Assembly: GCA_049718665.1 (NCBI GenBank)
Contig: JBNARO010000004.1
Coordinates: 1 to 64,000 of the forward strand
Source of the DNA: NZ13-RE01 sp049718665
Lineage (GTDB): Bacteria > Dictyoglomota > Dictyoglomia > Dictyoglomales > Dictyoglomaceae
DNA: 64,000 bases
Reading direction: 5' to 3'
Under the pieces are notes generated by a model. That model saw only the letters and a list, made by a program, of their open reading frames with translations. It was not told where the DNA came from and searched no databases. Of the stretch, positions 33,040 through 42,270 are shown piece by piece (within the stretch, counting starts at the first letter, position 1; each line of letters begins with the position of its first letter). The position numbers and the translations under genes were made by a program.

Positions 33040-36000
33040 TTAAGGAGTAGAACACATTATCATTTCTTCATCAAGCTTTATAATCTTCTCTATAGCTTCT
33101 TTATATGTTTTGTAATCCTCTAAATTTATCTCAATTTTCTCCAATCTAAATATTCTTCTTATCTTTATTCTATTTTCTTCTTTCGTTACATTTCTTTTAT
33201 AGGTTATCCAAGGATATTTTAAAGAGACATCAATAGGGAATCTTTTTATTTCCCAAGAAGGTGGCAGATCAATCTCAACTTCTTCTATTTCTTCATAAGG
33301 ATAATAATAATTTATAGGATATCTTCTTTCGGGTTTTCCTATCTCTATAGTAGAAGTTATTTTAGTAAAGATTATGGGATTAAAATAGCTTATGCTATCT
33401 CTCTTTATATATTTTTCATTTTCAAAAGAAAATCTAATTATAACAGGAAGATCTAAATTTTGAAGGTTCTCGATCGACCAATCTTTAAGGTTCGAACCTG
33501 GACATTTAAGATTTACAATTTGAGAAATTGTCTCTTCTTTTTCTAAGGTTGATGCAGATTTAAAATTCCAACGAGAATATACTGCAAAATATCCTATTGC
33601 TTCTAAATTTACTGATGCTATTAATTTACCGCTCTCATCTACTTTTAGATTCACATTATAAACTCTTCTATTGTCTTCAGGCTTACTTAGTGGAATCTTA
33701 GTAAATATATAGCTTCCATCGTCTTTTAGTATCATTACATCCGCTCCTTGATCCATTATAGGAACTTCTCCCATAGGAGTATCTTCTGCAGTGCCATCTA
33801 AGAATAACCATCCCCCTTTTATAGGAACAGAGCATATAGCATGATCAAATTGAAATCCTGGAAGCTCTTTTTTAAGAGCGGTAGAAAATCGAGTATTTAC
33901 TAAAGTATAATAAGCCTCAATCCCTGCAAGTCTCAACATAGTAATTAATAATACCGCTTTATCTTTGCAATCTCCATATTTTACTTTAAATATTTCAGGA
34001 GCTTGATGAGGCATAACCCCTCTAATTCCATATTCCAAGCCTACATATCTTATCTGAGAGATTACATAGTTATATATTGCCTTTATTTTTTCTTCTTTTG
34101 TTCTCTTTTCTTGAGTAAGCTCCTTTACCTTTTCTTCTATAGCCTTATCTCCTCTTATTTGAGGATAAGATATAGAGGCAAACCAATCTGCTAATGTTTC
34201 CCAATTAGGATATGTAGTAATCCAAAGTTGTGGGGTGACATTGGGATAATATGGCATATAAGGTTCAGGAAGGAGAGGCGGAACGTCTTTATATTCCCAG
34301 GTGTATATTAAGGAATCTTTCTCCTCAGATATATTTGGCTTTAGGTCCACATTATATGTTTTATATTTAAACTCAATACCCTTAGGGACTTTTAATTGAT
34401 ATCTACTTAAAATAACTGGATCTTGCCATTGGAAGAAGTAAAGATCTTGAAATTGCTTGCCAAATACACTTCTTGTAAATTCTTCTACTACATAAAAACA
34501 TTCTAAAATTGTACCAGGCTCTACACCTGGCATAGATATTACAATCTGTCTCTGATCAGTATATAATGGGTAATCCTCTGTTACTGCAAAGTCCTTTATG
34601 GATACCGCTTCAAGTTCTTCCCCTGTGGGTTTTATAGTTCTTGCTCTTAATATTCTTACTAATTCAAAACTGGAATCATAATCTATAACTATTTCTCCAT
34701 ATCTTTCCCTTCCTTTGTCATTCTGTATTTTAATAATACTATGATAAATGTTAGTGCAAGAGCCATCTTTATGAACTATTCTTCTTTTTTCATCTAATAA
34801 TATTACTGCGGGATAATCTAAATATTCTCTTGGAATGGGTTTTTTAATATACTCACCAATATCAGGAAGACTTATAGTCTCTTCTCTTAGATAAGAAAGG
34901 TATTCCCTTAGTTTTTGATATCCTGGCTCTAAATCCAACGCTTTCTCAAAGCAACTTATTGCCTTTTCCTTTTCTCCTCTAAGATGAAGAATTTCTCCAA
35001 TATTAAGATAGATGTCAGGATAATAGGGAGAAATCTTAAAAGTGGAGTTTAATAATTCAAAGGCTTTATCTTCTTCCCCTTTTGATATAAGAATTTCTGA
35101 TTTTTCTAAATATATCCACAAGTCTCTTGGATCTTTTTTCTCAAGACTTTCAAGAATTTTCTCTGCAAGGTCCCATCTTCCTATCTTCTTAGAGAGGTAA
35201 TATAAAGAGTATATTCCTTCCCAATATTCTGAGTCCTTTTCAAAGATATTTATATATTTTTCTAAGGCTTTAGAATACTGGTTTCTTACTTCATACCACC
35301 ATCCTCTTAAATAGTCCTTTATAATACTTCCTGGAAAGTTTTCCTCTATAAATCTTATTTGATCATCTGCTTCCTTTAACCATCCTTTTTTAAGATAAAT
35401 TCTTGAAAGGATAGTTCTTACTTGGAAAGCATAAGGGTTTTCCTTTAATATAGATTTCAGATAATCAATAGCTTCTTCATATCTCCCATAAGAATAGCTG
35501 TAGAAAGCAAGATATGTAAAGACTTGAGTAAAAGATGGAACTTTATAAGATGCCTGAAGAATTAATTCCTTACCTTTTTCCTCCTTTCCCATATAAAGAT
35601 ATAGTCTTCCTAAGAAGTATTTTATCAAGGACGAATCAGGATTAATTCTTAGAGCCATTTGTAATAACTCTTCTGCTTTACTGTAAATTCCTTTTTCTGT
35701 TAAAAGATACCCTGCAAAGAGATAATATACAGGAATATAAGATACTTCTTCTGCTAAAGAAAGCTCTGGATTTTCCTCATCAAACTTAAAGATTCTTCTT
35801 GAAAAATCTTTCTGTTCCTTAGAAAATTTTATCCCCTCTATGGGATTTCCTGATGTATCAGTAATAGAGAAGAAAAATCCCCAATCTCCTTCAGAATTTG
35901 CTACTTTAATTAAAATCTTATGCCATCCTAAGGAGAGATTTGCTCTTAAAATATTTTGACCGAAATAAGAAGATCTTTCTGCTTCTTCTTTTATACAAGG

Positions 36001-36741
36001 GAAGTCATCAATCCACAAAATTATACTTTCAGAACTTCCTATATTTATTAAAACTTCTTGGGATTTTGGAAGATAAAGATATGTCAGTGCATACCCTACA
36101 CTCCATTTATTGGGATATAAAATGTTATAAAAACTTACATAACCAGTATTAGAAGAAACATTTGGGCTAAACCATCTTACTTCCATTCCGCCTTTTCCCA
36201 AATAGCTCTTTTCCAAATTAATTTCCTTTTCAGGAGGATATTCTTTATAAAATCCTGAATTTCCTACATTATCAAAGGGGCCTATAATTAACCATTCATC
36301 AATAAATCCTTTTCTTTCCTTAAATTTCTTTAATTCCTCTATATCGTTAGTACTACATAAGCTTTGCCAATAAAGGTAATCTAAATACTCAGATCTTTGT
36401 GGATAATCTTTTAAAAGAGTTTTAAAATATGGAATCTTCCCAAGGTCTTTCCATATTTCTCTCCCCAAAAGTCCTAAAACATTATGCCAATAAGATTTAG
36501 GATTTAATTTAATTGCTTTTTCCCAGAAGGTCCATGCAGTCTCTGGCTTATCTTCTAAAAGATAGAGAAGAGCTAATCCAATATTGGATAAGTAATTGTC
36601 TTGGCTTGCAAGCCATATATTTTTTGATATCTCCCAGTTATTGTTAATTAGAGCTTTCCATGGATCATTTAATTCTTGGGCAAAAAGGGGGAAGATAATT
36701 AAAGATATAAAGATCAAAATTATTAAAATCTTTCTTCTCAT
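33040..36741 (-). CDS. Exported TPR and transglutaminase-like protein (DUF3857)
   Basis: A 1233-residue protein with a signal peptide (MRRKILIILIFISLIIFPLFAQ). Residues 25-620 hold tetratricopeptide repeats, with an interposed beta region around 150-310. Residues 620-800 are a DUF3857 domain (IIKIQNDKGRERYGEIVIDYD). Residues 880-1010 form a transglutaminase-like cysteine-protease fold with Cys in VKYGDCKDKAVLL, His in FDHAICSVP and Asp in LFLDGTAEDTP, so the triad is complete. The tail (1010-1233) is a beta-rich domain. Such proteins are found in envelopes of many bacteria; the substrate is unknown. It overlaps the ImmA-like gene by four bases. Confidence 0.82.
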   Translation of the reverse strand: MRRKILIILIFISLIIFPLFAQELNDPWKALINNNWEISKNIWLASQDNYLSNIGLALLYLLEDKPETAWTFWEKAIKLNPKSYWHNVLGLLGREIWKDLGKIPYFKTLLKDYPQRSEYLDYLYWQSLCSTNDIEELKKFKERKGFIDEWLIIGPFDNVGNSGFYKEYPPEKEINLEKSYLGKGGMEVRWFSPNVSSNTGYVSFYNILYPNKWSVGYALTYLYLPKSQEVLINIGSSESIILWIDDFPCIKEEAERSSYFGQNILRANLSLGWHKILIKVANSEGDWGFFFSITDTSGNPIEGIKFSKEQKDFSRRIFKFDEENPELSLAEEVSYIPVYYLFAGYLLTEKGIYSKAEELLQMALRINPDSSLIKYFLGRLYLYMGKEEKGKELILQASYKVPSFTQVFTYLAFYSYSYGRYEEAIDYLKSILKENPYAFQVRTILSRIYLKKGWLKEADDQIRFIEENFPGSIIKDYLRGWWYEVRNQYSKALEKYINIFEKDSEYWEGIYSLYYLSKKIGRWDLAEKILESLEKKDPRDLWIYLEKSEILISKGEEDKAFELLNSTFKISPYYPDIYLNIGEILHLRGEKEKAISCFEKALDLEPGYQKLREYLSYLREETISLPDIGEYIKKPIPREYLDYPAVILLDEKRRIVHKDGSCTNIYHSIIKIQNDKGRERYGEIVIDYDSSFELVRILRARTIKPTGEELEAVSIKDFAVTEDYPLYTDQRQIVISMPGVEPGTILECFYVVEEFTRSVFGKQFQDLYFFQWQDPVILSRYQLKVPKGIEFKYKTYNVDLKPNISEEKDSLIYTWEYKDVPPLLPEPYMPYYPNVTPQLWITTYPNWETLADWFASISYPQIRGDKAIEEKVKELTQEKRTKEEKIKAIYNYVISQIRYVGLEYGIRGVMPHQAPEIFKVKYGDCKDKAVLLITMLRLAGIEAYYTLVNTRFSTALKKELPGFQFDHAICSVPIKGGWLFLDGTAEDTPMGEVPIMDQGADVMILKDDGSYIFTKIPLSKPEDNRRVYNVNLKVDESGKLIASVNLEAIGYFAVYSRWNFKSASTLEKEETISQIVNLKCPGSNLKDWSIENLQNLDLPVIIRFSFENEKYIKRDSISYFNPIIFTKITSTIEIGKPERRYPINYYYPYEEIEEVEIDLPPSWEIKRFPIDVSLKYPWITYKRNVTKEENRIKIRRIFRLEKIEINLEDYKTYKEAIEKIIKLDEEMIMCSTP

Positions 36742-37181
36742 AATCTATTCTCCCTTTTTAACATTTCCAATCTTTTTCTTAATGTTTCTTGAGAAACCAT
36801 AAATATTCTTGATATTTTTGACGATGGAAGAGTAAGATATCTTTCTAATAAAAAATATGGCAAAAGTAAGGTTCCTGCAAAGTTATCTGCTTCAAGGTCT
36901 AAGATATCTCTTTCCTTCTCTATGAGAAAGGATGATTTTTGATGGAGAAAGAAATGTCCCAGTTCATGAGCAATAGTAAATCTTTGTCTTACCAACGGAT
37001 GAGATTCATTTACAATTATTGCCTGGAGATTTTTCCCTAAATATAAAAATCCCGCAACTTTTTGGGGAAGAGAAGAAGATATTACTTCAAGCCCTAATCC
37101 ATATGCAATAACATCAGGCTTTACTGGGGGCTTTCCAGTAGAGAAGTATAAAAGAATTTCCTTAACCAGGTCTTCGTACAT
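36738..37181 (-). CDS. ImmA/IrrE-family metallopeptidase
   Basis: A 147-residue zinc peptidase with HELGHFFLH (HExxH) near residue 70 and a downstream Glu in ILDLEADNFAGTLLLP as third ligand. ImmA enzymes cleave the cognate XRE repressor to switch on genes. The overlapping upstream gene encodes such a repressor. Here the pair lies before an envelope protein gene, with no integrase or phage genes in view, so its targets are probably chromosomal. Confidence 0.85.
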   Translation of the reverse strand: MYEDLVKEILLYFSTGKPPVKPDVIAYGLGLEVISSSLPQKVAGFLYLGKNLQAIIVNESHPLVRQRFTIAHELGHFFLHQKSSFLIEKERDILDLEADNFAGTLLLPYFLLERYLTLPSSKISRIFMVSQETLRKRLEMLKRENRL

Positions 37182-37479
37182 TCTTCTTCCTTTCTAAGGA
37201 TTCAATAAGTTGAATTATCATTTTTCTTTCATCTTCGTCCAAATTTGTATTTGCCCTTAAAAAAGCTTCTAAACTTTCGTTTTCTTCTCTACTAAATAAT
37301 GCTGCAGGAGTTAGACCAAAACACGACGCAATTTTTTCCAATGCTTTTAGAGAAGGATTTTTTAATCCCCTTTCAATCAAGGAGATATAGGAAAGTGAAA
37401 GTCCAGTTCTTTTAGATAATTCTTCTAAGGTTAAATTTCTCTCTTTTCTTAACTCTCTGATCTTTTTCCCAACGTTCAT
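37162..37479 (-). CDS. XRE-family repressor
   Basis: A 105-residue regulator with a lambda-Cro helix-turn-helix (IRELRKERNLTLEELSKRTGLSLSYISLIERGLKNPSLKALEKIA, residues 6-50) and a short acidic tail. It overlaps the ImmA-like gene by 20 bases and forms with it an ImmR/ImmA-like derepression module. It is divergent from murJ, so it may control that promoter too. Confidence 0.88.
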   Translation of the reverse strand: MNVGKKIRELRKERNLTLEELSKRTGLSLSYISLIERGLKNPSLKALEKIASCFGLTPAALFSREENESLEAFLRANTNLDEDERKMIIQLIESLERKKNVRRPG

Positions 37480-37507
37480 AGCTTAATTTTAATCTTGAAT
37501 TTCTTTT

Positions 37508-37535
37508 TTGTTAAGAGATAATTTTTTGATATAAT
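37508..37535 (+). promoter_or_regulatory. Promoter of murJ
   Basis: Extended -10 TGA-TATAAT (37527-37535) with a weak -35 TTGTTA at 37508-37513, spacing 16. The start codon at 37553 follows only 17 bases after the -10 box, leaving almost no 5' leader. Confidence 0.5.
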
Positions 37536-37552
37536 ATCTCTGTTTTAAGACT

Positions 37553-39163
37553 ATGGATAAGAGAAGTATTCTGCAAAGATTGAAGAGATTGTTTTTAAGA
37601 CAGAGTATAACAGAGGCAGCAGTCCTCATCACTCTCATGGCTACTTTTAGTAGATTTTTAGGTTTCCTAAGAGAGACGATGATTGCTGCCTTCTTTGGAG
37701 CAAAAAAATTTACCGATAGTTTTGTAGTAGCCAGTGCGGTTCCTAGCATATTGGCGGGATTAGTTGCAGGTGCCATCTCCTCAGTATTTATCCCATTATA
37801 TGCAGAATGGAAAGAAAAATATGGAAAAGAAGAATCAGAGAGATTTGCAAGTATTCTTCTTTCTAATATTTTTGCAATCCTCTTTTTTGTAACAATTTTA
37901 TCTTATATATTATCCCCAATAATTATTTCAATTCTTGCTCCTGGATTTAATGAAGAGTCCAAAAATCTTGCTATTTATCTTTCGTATATTATGCTTCCTT
38001 CTATTATTTTTTGGGGAACCTATGGGTTGGTTACAGGAATATTTAATTCTCAAAAAAGTTTCTTTTTACCTAATCTTGCTGGGGTATTGGGAAATGTAAT
38101 TTTCATTATTTTTATATTTTTTCTTCATAAATATCTTGGAGTATACGCCCTTGCTTGGGGAAGTTTAGCTAATGTAGTATTTCAATATGTTGTTCTTCTT
38201 CCATATCTTTCAAAGATTGGTTTTCATCTTAAGTGGGAATTAAATTTTAAATACGAAGGAGTTAAAAAGGCATTATATCTTATTGCACCTATCTTTATTG
38301 CCCAAAGTATTGGACTTATAAATATGGCAGTGGATAGAATTTTTGGATCCTATCTTCCTGAGGGAAGTATTTCCGCATTAAATTATGCCAGTAGATTGTA
38401 TCAACTTCCCTTAAATTTATTTGTTAATGCTCTTGCTAGCGCAACCTATACGGATTTTGCATTTATTGCCCAAAGCGAAGATCTTTCTAATCTTAAAACT
38501 TCTATGGAAAAGACCTTAAGAGCAGTATTATTCTTTGTTATTCCTGCCTCGTTGGGTTTTATGTTTTTAGCAAAACCTATAGTCCAACTTGCTTTTGAAA
38601 GAGGGCTTTTTGATTCTCTTGCCACAAAAAGAACTTCAGAATCTTTGATCTTTTATTCTCTTGGTCTTACATTTATGTCCATAAATACTATTCTTGTTAG
38701 AGTTTTCTTTTCCCTCCACGACACAAAAACTCCTACTATAAATTCTATTATAGCTCTTATTTCAAATATTCTTTTAAATCTTATATTCATAAAGCCCTTA
38801 GCTCATATGGGACTTGCCTTAGCTACTTCCTGTGCTTCCTTTATTTCTACTATTCTTCTTTATAGGTCTCTAAAAAAGAAAATTTATGAGCCTTTTAGTA
38901 AGGATCTATTTGAAAAAATAAAATTGTTTATTATTGGTGGAGCAATAATTGGATTTATTGCCTTTTTCTCTTATAATTTCTTATGGTCAATCCTACCTAA
39001 GAATCAGCTCAGTTTAGCTATTTCTCTACTTTCCTCTATAGGAGCTTCAGTTTTGGTTTATCTTTACTTAGGTTCAAAATGGAAGCTCGAGGAAGCGAGA
39101 AGAATATTTAGTATCTTCCGCAGAAACCTCGAGCTTCTTTCCCAATTTATGGGATTAAAGTAG
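37553..39163 (+). CDS. murJ: Lipid II flippase MurJ
   Basis: Flips the peptidoglycan precursor lipid II across the inner membrane. The 536 residues have about 14 hydrophobic helices. Family motifs include ATFSRFLGFLRETMIAAFFGA, TDSFVVASAVPSILAGLVAGAISSVFIPLY, APGF and RVFFSLHDTKTPT. No ribosome site is visible. The 3' end overlaps the convergent M42 peptidase stop by nine bases and contains an inverted repeat at 39082-39137. Confidence 0.9.
   Translation: MDKRSILQRLKRLFLRQSITEAAVLITLMATFSRFLGFLRETMIAAFFGAKKFTDSFVVASAVPSILAGLVAGAISSVFIPLYAEWKEKYGKEESERFASILLSNIFAILFFVTILSYILSPIIISILAPGFNEESKNLAIYLSYIMLPSIIFWGTYGLVTGIFNSQKSFFLPNLAGVLGNVIFIIFIFFLHKYLGVYALAWGSLANVVFQYVVLLPYLSKIGFHLKWELNFKYEGVKKALYLIAPIFIAQSIGLINMAVDRIFGSYLPEGSISALNYASRLYQLPLNLFVNALASATYTDFAFIAQSEDLSNLKTSMEKTLRAVLFFVIPASLGFMFLAKPIVQLAFERGLFDSLATKRTSESLIFYSLGLTFMSINTILVRVFFSLHDTKTPTINSIIALISNILLNLIFIKPLAHMGLALATSCASFISTILLYRSLKKKIYEPFSKDLFEKIKLFIIGGAIIGFIAFFSYNFLWSILPKNQLSLAISLLSSIGASVLVYLYLGSKWKLEEARRIFSIFRRNLELLSQFMGLK
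39082..39137. repeat. Long inverted repeat inside the 3' end of murJ
   Basis: GAAGCTCGAGG (39082-39092) and CCTCGAGCTTC (39127-39137) are 11-bp perfect complements. The intervening bases contain a second near-complementary pair (GCGAGAAGA and TCTTCCGC). The RNA could fold into a long hairpin, possibly acting as terminator since there is no space for one between the convergent genes. Confidence 0.5.
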
Positions 39164-40168
39164 TTTTTCCTCTTCTTCTACTAAAAAGGTCAAAAGTTTT
39201 ACAGCATTTTCTACATCATTTAAATCTACCATTTCATGAGGAGAATGGACATATCTTGTAGGAATAGATAAGGTTCCACTAATAATTCCTTCTCCCGTAG
39301 TTTGTAAGGCTGCTGCATTAGTTCCTCCTCTTAATAAAACTTCTATTTGATAAGGGATATTTTTCTTCTCCGCCAAATTTCTTAGTTTTTCTACGACCTT
39401 TCTATCACTTATGGAGACACTATCTTTAATCTTTATAGCGGGACCACTCCCTAAGTTAAGAGACATTCTTTTATTTCCCTTTGGGGTATCAGAATGGAGA
39501 GTAACATCCACAGCAATTGCCATATCTGGCTTTATATTAAAAGCTACAGTACTTGCTCCTACAAGCCCCATCTCTTCCTGAACTGTAAAGGTAGCATATA
39601 AATTATGATAGGGTTTAGATCTTTTTAGAACCTCAATAATTATGGCACATCCAATTCTATCATCCATAGCTTTGGATATTACTCTTTCTCCTAAATCAAT
39701 AAAGGGTGCATAATAAACCCCAAATGTCCCTGGAGGGACTAATTTTTCTGCACTTTCTTTGTCTTTTACACCAATATCTACAAAAATTTTATCAAAATTA
39801 AGCTCTCTCATATTTTTAGTTAACTCTTCTTGAGTTTCCCCTTCTACCCCTATAACTCCTTTTATATTATTTGGGAAAGATATAGTTGATCCTAAGAGAT
39901 TATATGGAGAAATCCCTCCTATCCCCTCAATTCTAATAAAACCCTTTTCATCTATATATGTGGCAACTACGCCAATTTCATCCATATGGGCATCTAAGAG
40001 GAGTTTTTCATTACTTCTTCCCTTTTTCCAAACAATGAGATTTCCCAATTTATCTATCTCATATCCATCTACAAAATTTTTTACTTCATCTAAAATAACA
40101 TTCCTTATCTCTACTTCTCTTCCACTGGGAGAGGAAACTTGTGTAAGTTTTTGTATTAATTCTTTCAT
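39155..40168 (-). CDS. M42 aminopeptidase (copy 1 of 3)
   Basis: A 337-residue TET-type metallo-aminopeptidase releasing N-terminal residues from peptides. Metal ligands and base: DAHMDEIG, KAMDDRIGC, VQEEMGLVGA, AVDVTLHSD and RYVHSPHEMV. Usual length for the family. The ATG overlaps the stop of copy 2, with GGAGG ahead, so translation is coupled. Last gene of the three-peptidase operon. Confidence 0.93.
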   Translation of the reverse strand: MKELIQKLTQVSSPSGREVEIRNVILDEVKNFVDGYEIDKLGNLIVWKKGRSNEKLLLDAHMDEIGVVATYIDEKGFIRIEGIGGISPYNLLGSTISFPNNIKGVIGVEGETQEELTKNMRELNFDKIFVDIGVKDKESAEKLVPPGTFGVYYAPFIDLGERVISKAMDDRIGCAIIIEVLKRSKPYHNLYATFTVQEEMGLVGASTVAFNIKPDMAIAVDVTLHSDTPKGNKRMSLNLGSGPAIKIKDSVSISDRKVVEKLRNLAEKKNIPYQIEVLLRGGTNAAALQTTGEGIISGTLSIPTRYVHSPHEMVDLNDVENAVKLLTFLVEEEEKLL

Positions 40169-41172
40169 TCTTCAACCTCCTTTTCTAAAAGAATAGATAT
40201 TAACTTTAAAGTATTTTCATAATCTGCTAAATTCATAACGCATAAAGGAGAATGAATATATCTTGAAGGAATAGAAATTACAAGAGAAGGAGTTCCAGAA
40301 GCTAATGCAATGATTCTTGCATCGGTTCCTCCTACTGTTCTTCTCTTTATCTGATAAGGGATATTATTCTCTTTTGCGACTTTTAATACAAAGTTAAATA
40401 ATCTCTCATCATTTGCATATCCTGAATGTACAGGGGTAATAACAGGACCCTTGCCCAATTCTGTAGATCTTCTTGCTTCTGGAAATTCTGGATTATCTCC
40501 TGATGTTGTTGTCTCAAAAACAAAAGCAAAGTCAGGTTTTATTCTCTCAGAGGCTATCTTCGCACCTTTACCTCCTACTTCTTCCTGAACAGAAAATACA
40601 AAATATGTATCATAAGCTAAATTAATAGGTTTCTCTATCAAGTCTATTAAGAGGGAACATCCTCCTCTATCGTCTAATCCCTTTCCTGAGAACCATTCTT
40701 TGTGAATCATAGAATTTCCTGCAAAAGCAACAAAATCACCAATTTTAACTTTACCTTCCACTTCTGTTCTTTTTGTTGCTCCAATATCTACTTTTATATC
40801 GTTAAAGTTTGGAGGAATTAATAAATCATCCCTTTGAAGATGAATAGCTTTATAACCAATAATTCCCGGAATTTCTCTTTCTCCAACTAACACCTTTTTA
40901 CCAATAATTGCTCGAACATCTACCGACCCAATGGGAATTATGCTCAATTTTCCATCCTCTTCAATATTACTAACCATAAATCCTACCTCATCCATATGGG
41001 CAGAAAGTATCAATTTTTTACTATTTCTCCCCTTTTTCCATGCGATAAGATTTCCTAATACATCCTCTTCAAGCCCTTCAACCTTATCCTTTATCTTCTC
41101 TTTTACAAACTCCCTTACTCTTTTTTCATATCCAGAAACACCACTAATTTCTGTTAATTCCTTTAAATACAA
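40165..41172 (-). CDS. M42 aminopeptidase (copy 2 of 3)
   Basis: 335 residues if started at TTG (41172), which lies eight bases after a GGGGAGG site and just past the stop of copy 3; a longer frame to 41193 is possible. Motifs: SAHMDEVG, KGLDDRGGC, VQEEVGGKGA, FETTTSGDNPE (Glu in place of Asp at a metal position, allowed in M42) and RYIHSPLCVM. Divergent enough from its neighbours to suggest a different side-chain preference. Confidence 0.9.
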   Translation of the reverse strand: MYLKELTEISGVSGYEKRVREFVKEKIKDKVEGLEEDVLGNLIAWKKGRNSKKLILSAHMDEVGFMVSNIEEDGKLSIIPIGSVDVRAIIGKKVLVGEREIPGIIGYKAIHLQRDDLLIPPNFNDIKVDIGATKRTEVEGKVKIGDFVAFAGNSMIHKEWFSGKGLDDRGGCSLLIDLIEKPINLAYDTYFVFSVQEEVGGKGAKIASERIKPDFAFVFETTTSGDNPEFPEARRSTELGKGPVITPVHSGYANDERLFNFVLKVAKENNIPYQIKRRTVGGTDARIIALASGTPSLVISIPSRYIHSPLCVMNLADYENTLKLISILLEKEVEE

Positions 41173-41173
41173 A

Positions 41174-42184
41174 TTATTCACCTCCCCTTGCAATAAAATA
41201 AGAAAGAAGTCTTGCAGTCTCCTCTAAATCCTTTAAATTTACTATCTCATAAGGAGTATGCATATATCTTAAAGGGATAGAAACAAGTATGGTAGCAATT
41301 CCACCTGCAGTTATTTGAACAATATCGGTATCAGTATAACTTATTGGTCCTGTAGGCTCAATTTGATAATTGACAGATATTTTTTCTGCTAAGCTCTTTA
41401 TCTTTTCAAAATACTCGTATGAGATTACAGGACCTATATCAAAGACAGGTCCTTTTCCTGTCTCAATTTTAGGGTAGGATGGGCGTGAAGTATCTGCATG
41501 AGTCACATCTAAGATTATAGCAAGATCTGGTTTTATTCTATATGCAGGTCCTCGAGCTCCAGTGGTTCCATCCTCTTCTCTGACATTAAAAATAAAATAA
41601 CTTTCTGCTTTTGGAATAAAATCATTTAAAAGTTCCATGGTGTAAAGAAGAACTGCACAACTTGCTCTATTATCCAATGCTTTTCCTGTGAAATACTTTT
41701 CAGATAGTAAAAATGGCTCAGAAGTAAAATTTCCAGTATCTCCAATACTTACTTTCTCTGCATTTTCTACCATATCGATAAAAAGCTCATCAAGAGATGG
41801 AACCTTTTTTCTACTTTCTTCTGTTTGAAGATGAGGTTCTAACATTCCTACAACTCCATAGGCAATATTTCCATCTCTTGTATGAAATCTCAATCTTTGA
41901 GAAATAATAGCTTTGGGATCGACTTTACCAAAAGTAGAAAATCTAAAAAAGTTTCCAGATTCCTTTTTTGTTAATATAAATCCTATTTCATCTACATGAG
42001 CAAAAAGGGCAATTTTCTTTCCTTTTCCTTCTTTTCTAACAATAAGATTTCCTTGTCTGTCGATCTCTGTCTCGGTATTTTTGATTTTTTCCGCCTCTTT
42101 CTTTATATACTCTATTACTTCTTTTTCATATCCTGATGGTCCATCTAAAGAAGATAAATTCTTCAAAACCTCTATTAAGTCCAC
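41174..42184 (-). CDS. M42 aminopeptidase (copy 3 of 3)
   Basis: First gene of the peptidase operon, 336 residues from a GTG at 42184 preceded by AAAGGAGG at seven bases (a longer frame starts at 42223). Motifs: FAHVDEIG, KALDNRASC, VREEDGTTGA, ILDVTHADTS and RYMHTPYEIV. Asn replaces the second Asp of the AxDDR motif, and Asp follows the catalytic Glu pair, so its specificity may differ from copies 1 and 2. Confidence 0.9.
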   Translation of the reverse strand: MDLIEVLKNLSSLDGPSGYEKEVIEYIKKEAEKIKNTETEIDRQGNLIVRKEGKGKKIALFAHVDEIGFILTKKESGNFFRFSTFGKVDPKAIISQRLRFHTRDGNIAYGVVGMLEPHLQTEESRKKVPSLDELFIDMVENAEKVSIGDTGNFTSEPFLLSEKYFTGKALDNRASCAVLLYTMELLNDFIPKAESYFIFNVREEDGTTGARGPAYRIKPDLAIILDVTHADTSRPSYPKIETGKGPVFDIGPVISYEYFEKIKSLAEKISVNYQIEPTGPISYTDTDIVQITAGGIATILVSIPLRYMHTPYEIVNLKDLEETARLLSYFIARGGE

Positions 42185-42270
42185 CTTTTGTCCTCCTTTC
42201 TTTGAAAAGTAAAAATACTTCATTTATTATAAAAGAAAACTATAGGTTTAAAAGAGAGGGCAAAGGGTTT

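Noticed and set aside
36738..37479. XRE/ImmA as evidence of an integrated phage or ICE
   Set aside because: No integrase, att repeats, tRNA or phage genes are visible, and composition is uniform with the neighbours.
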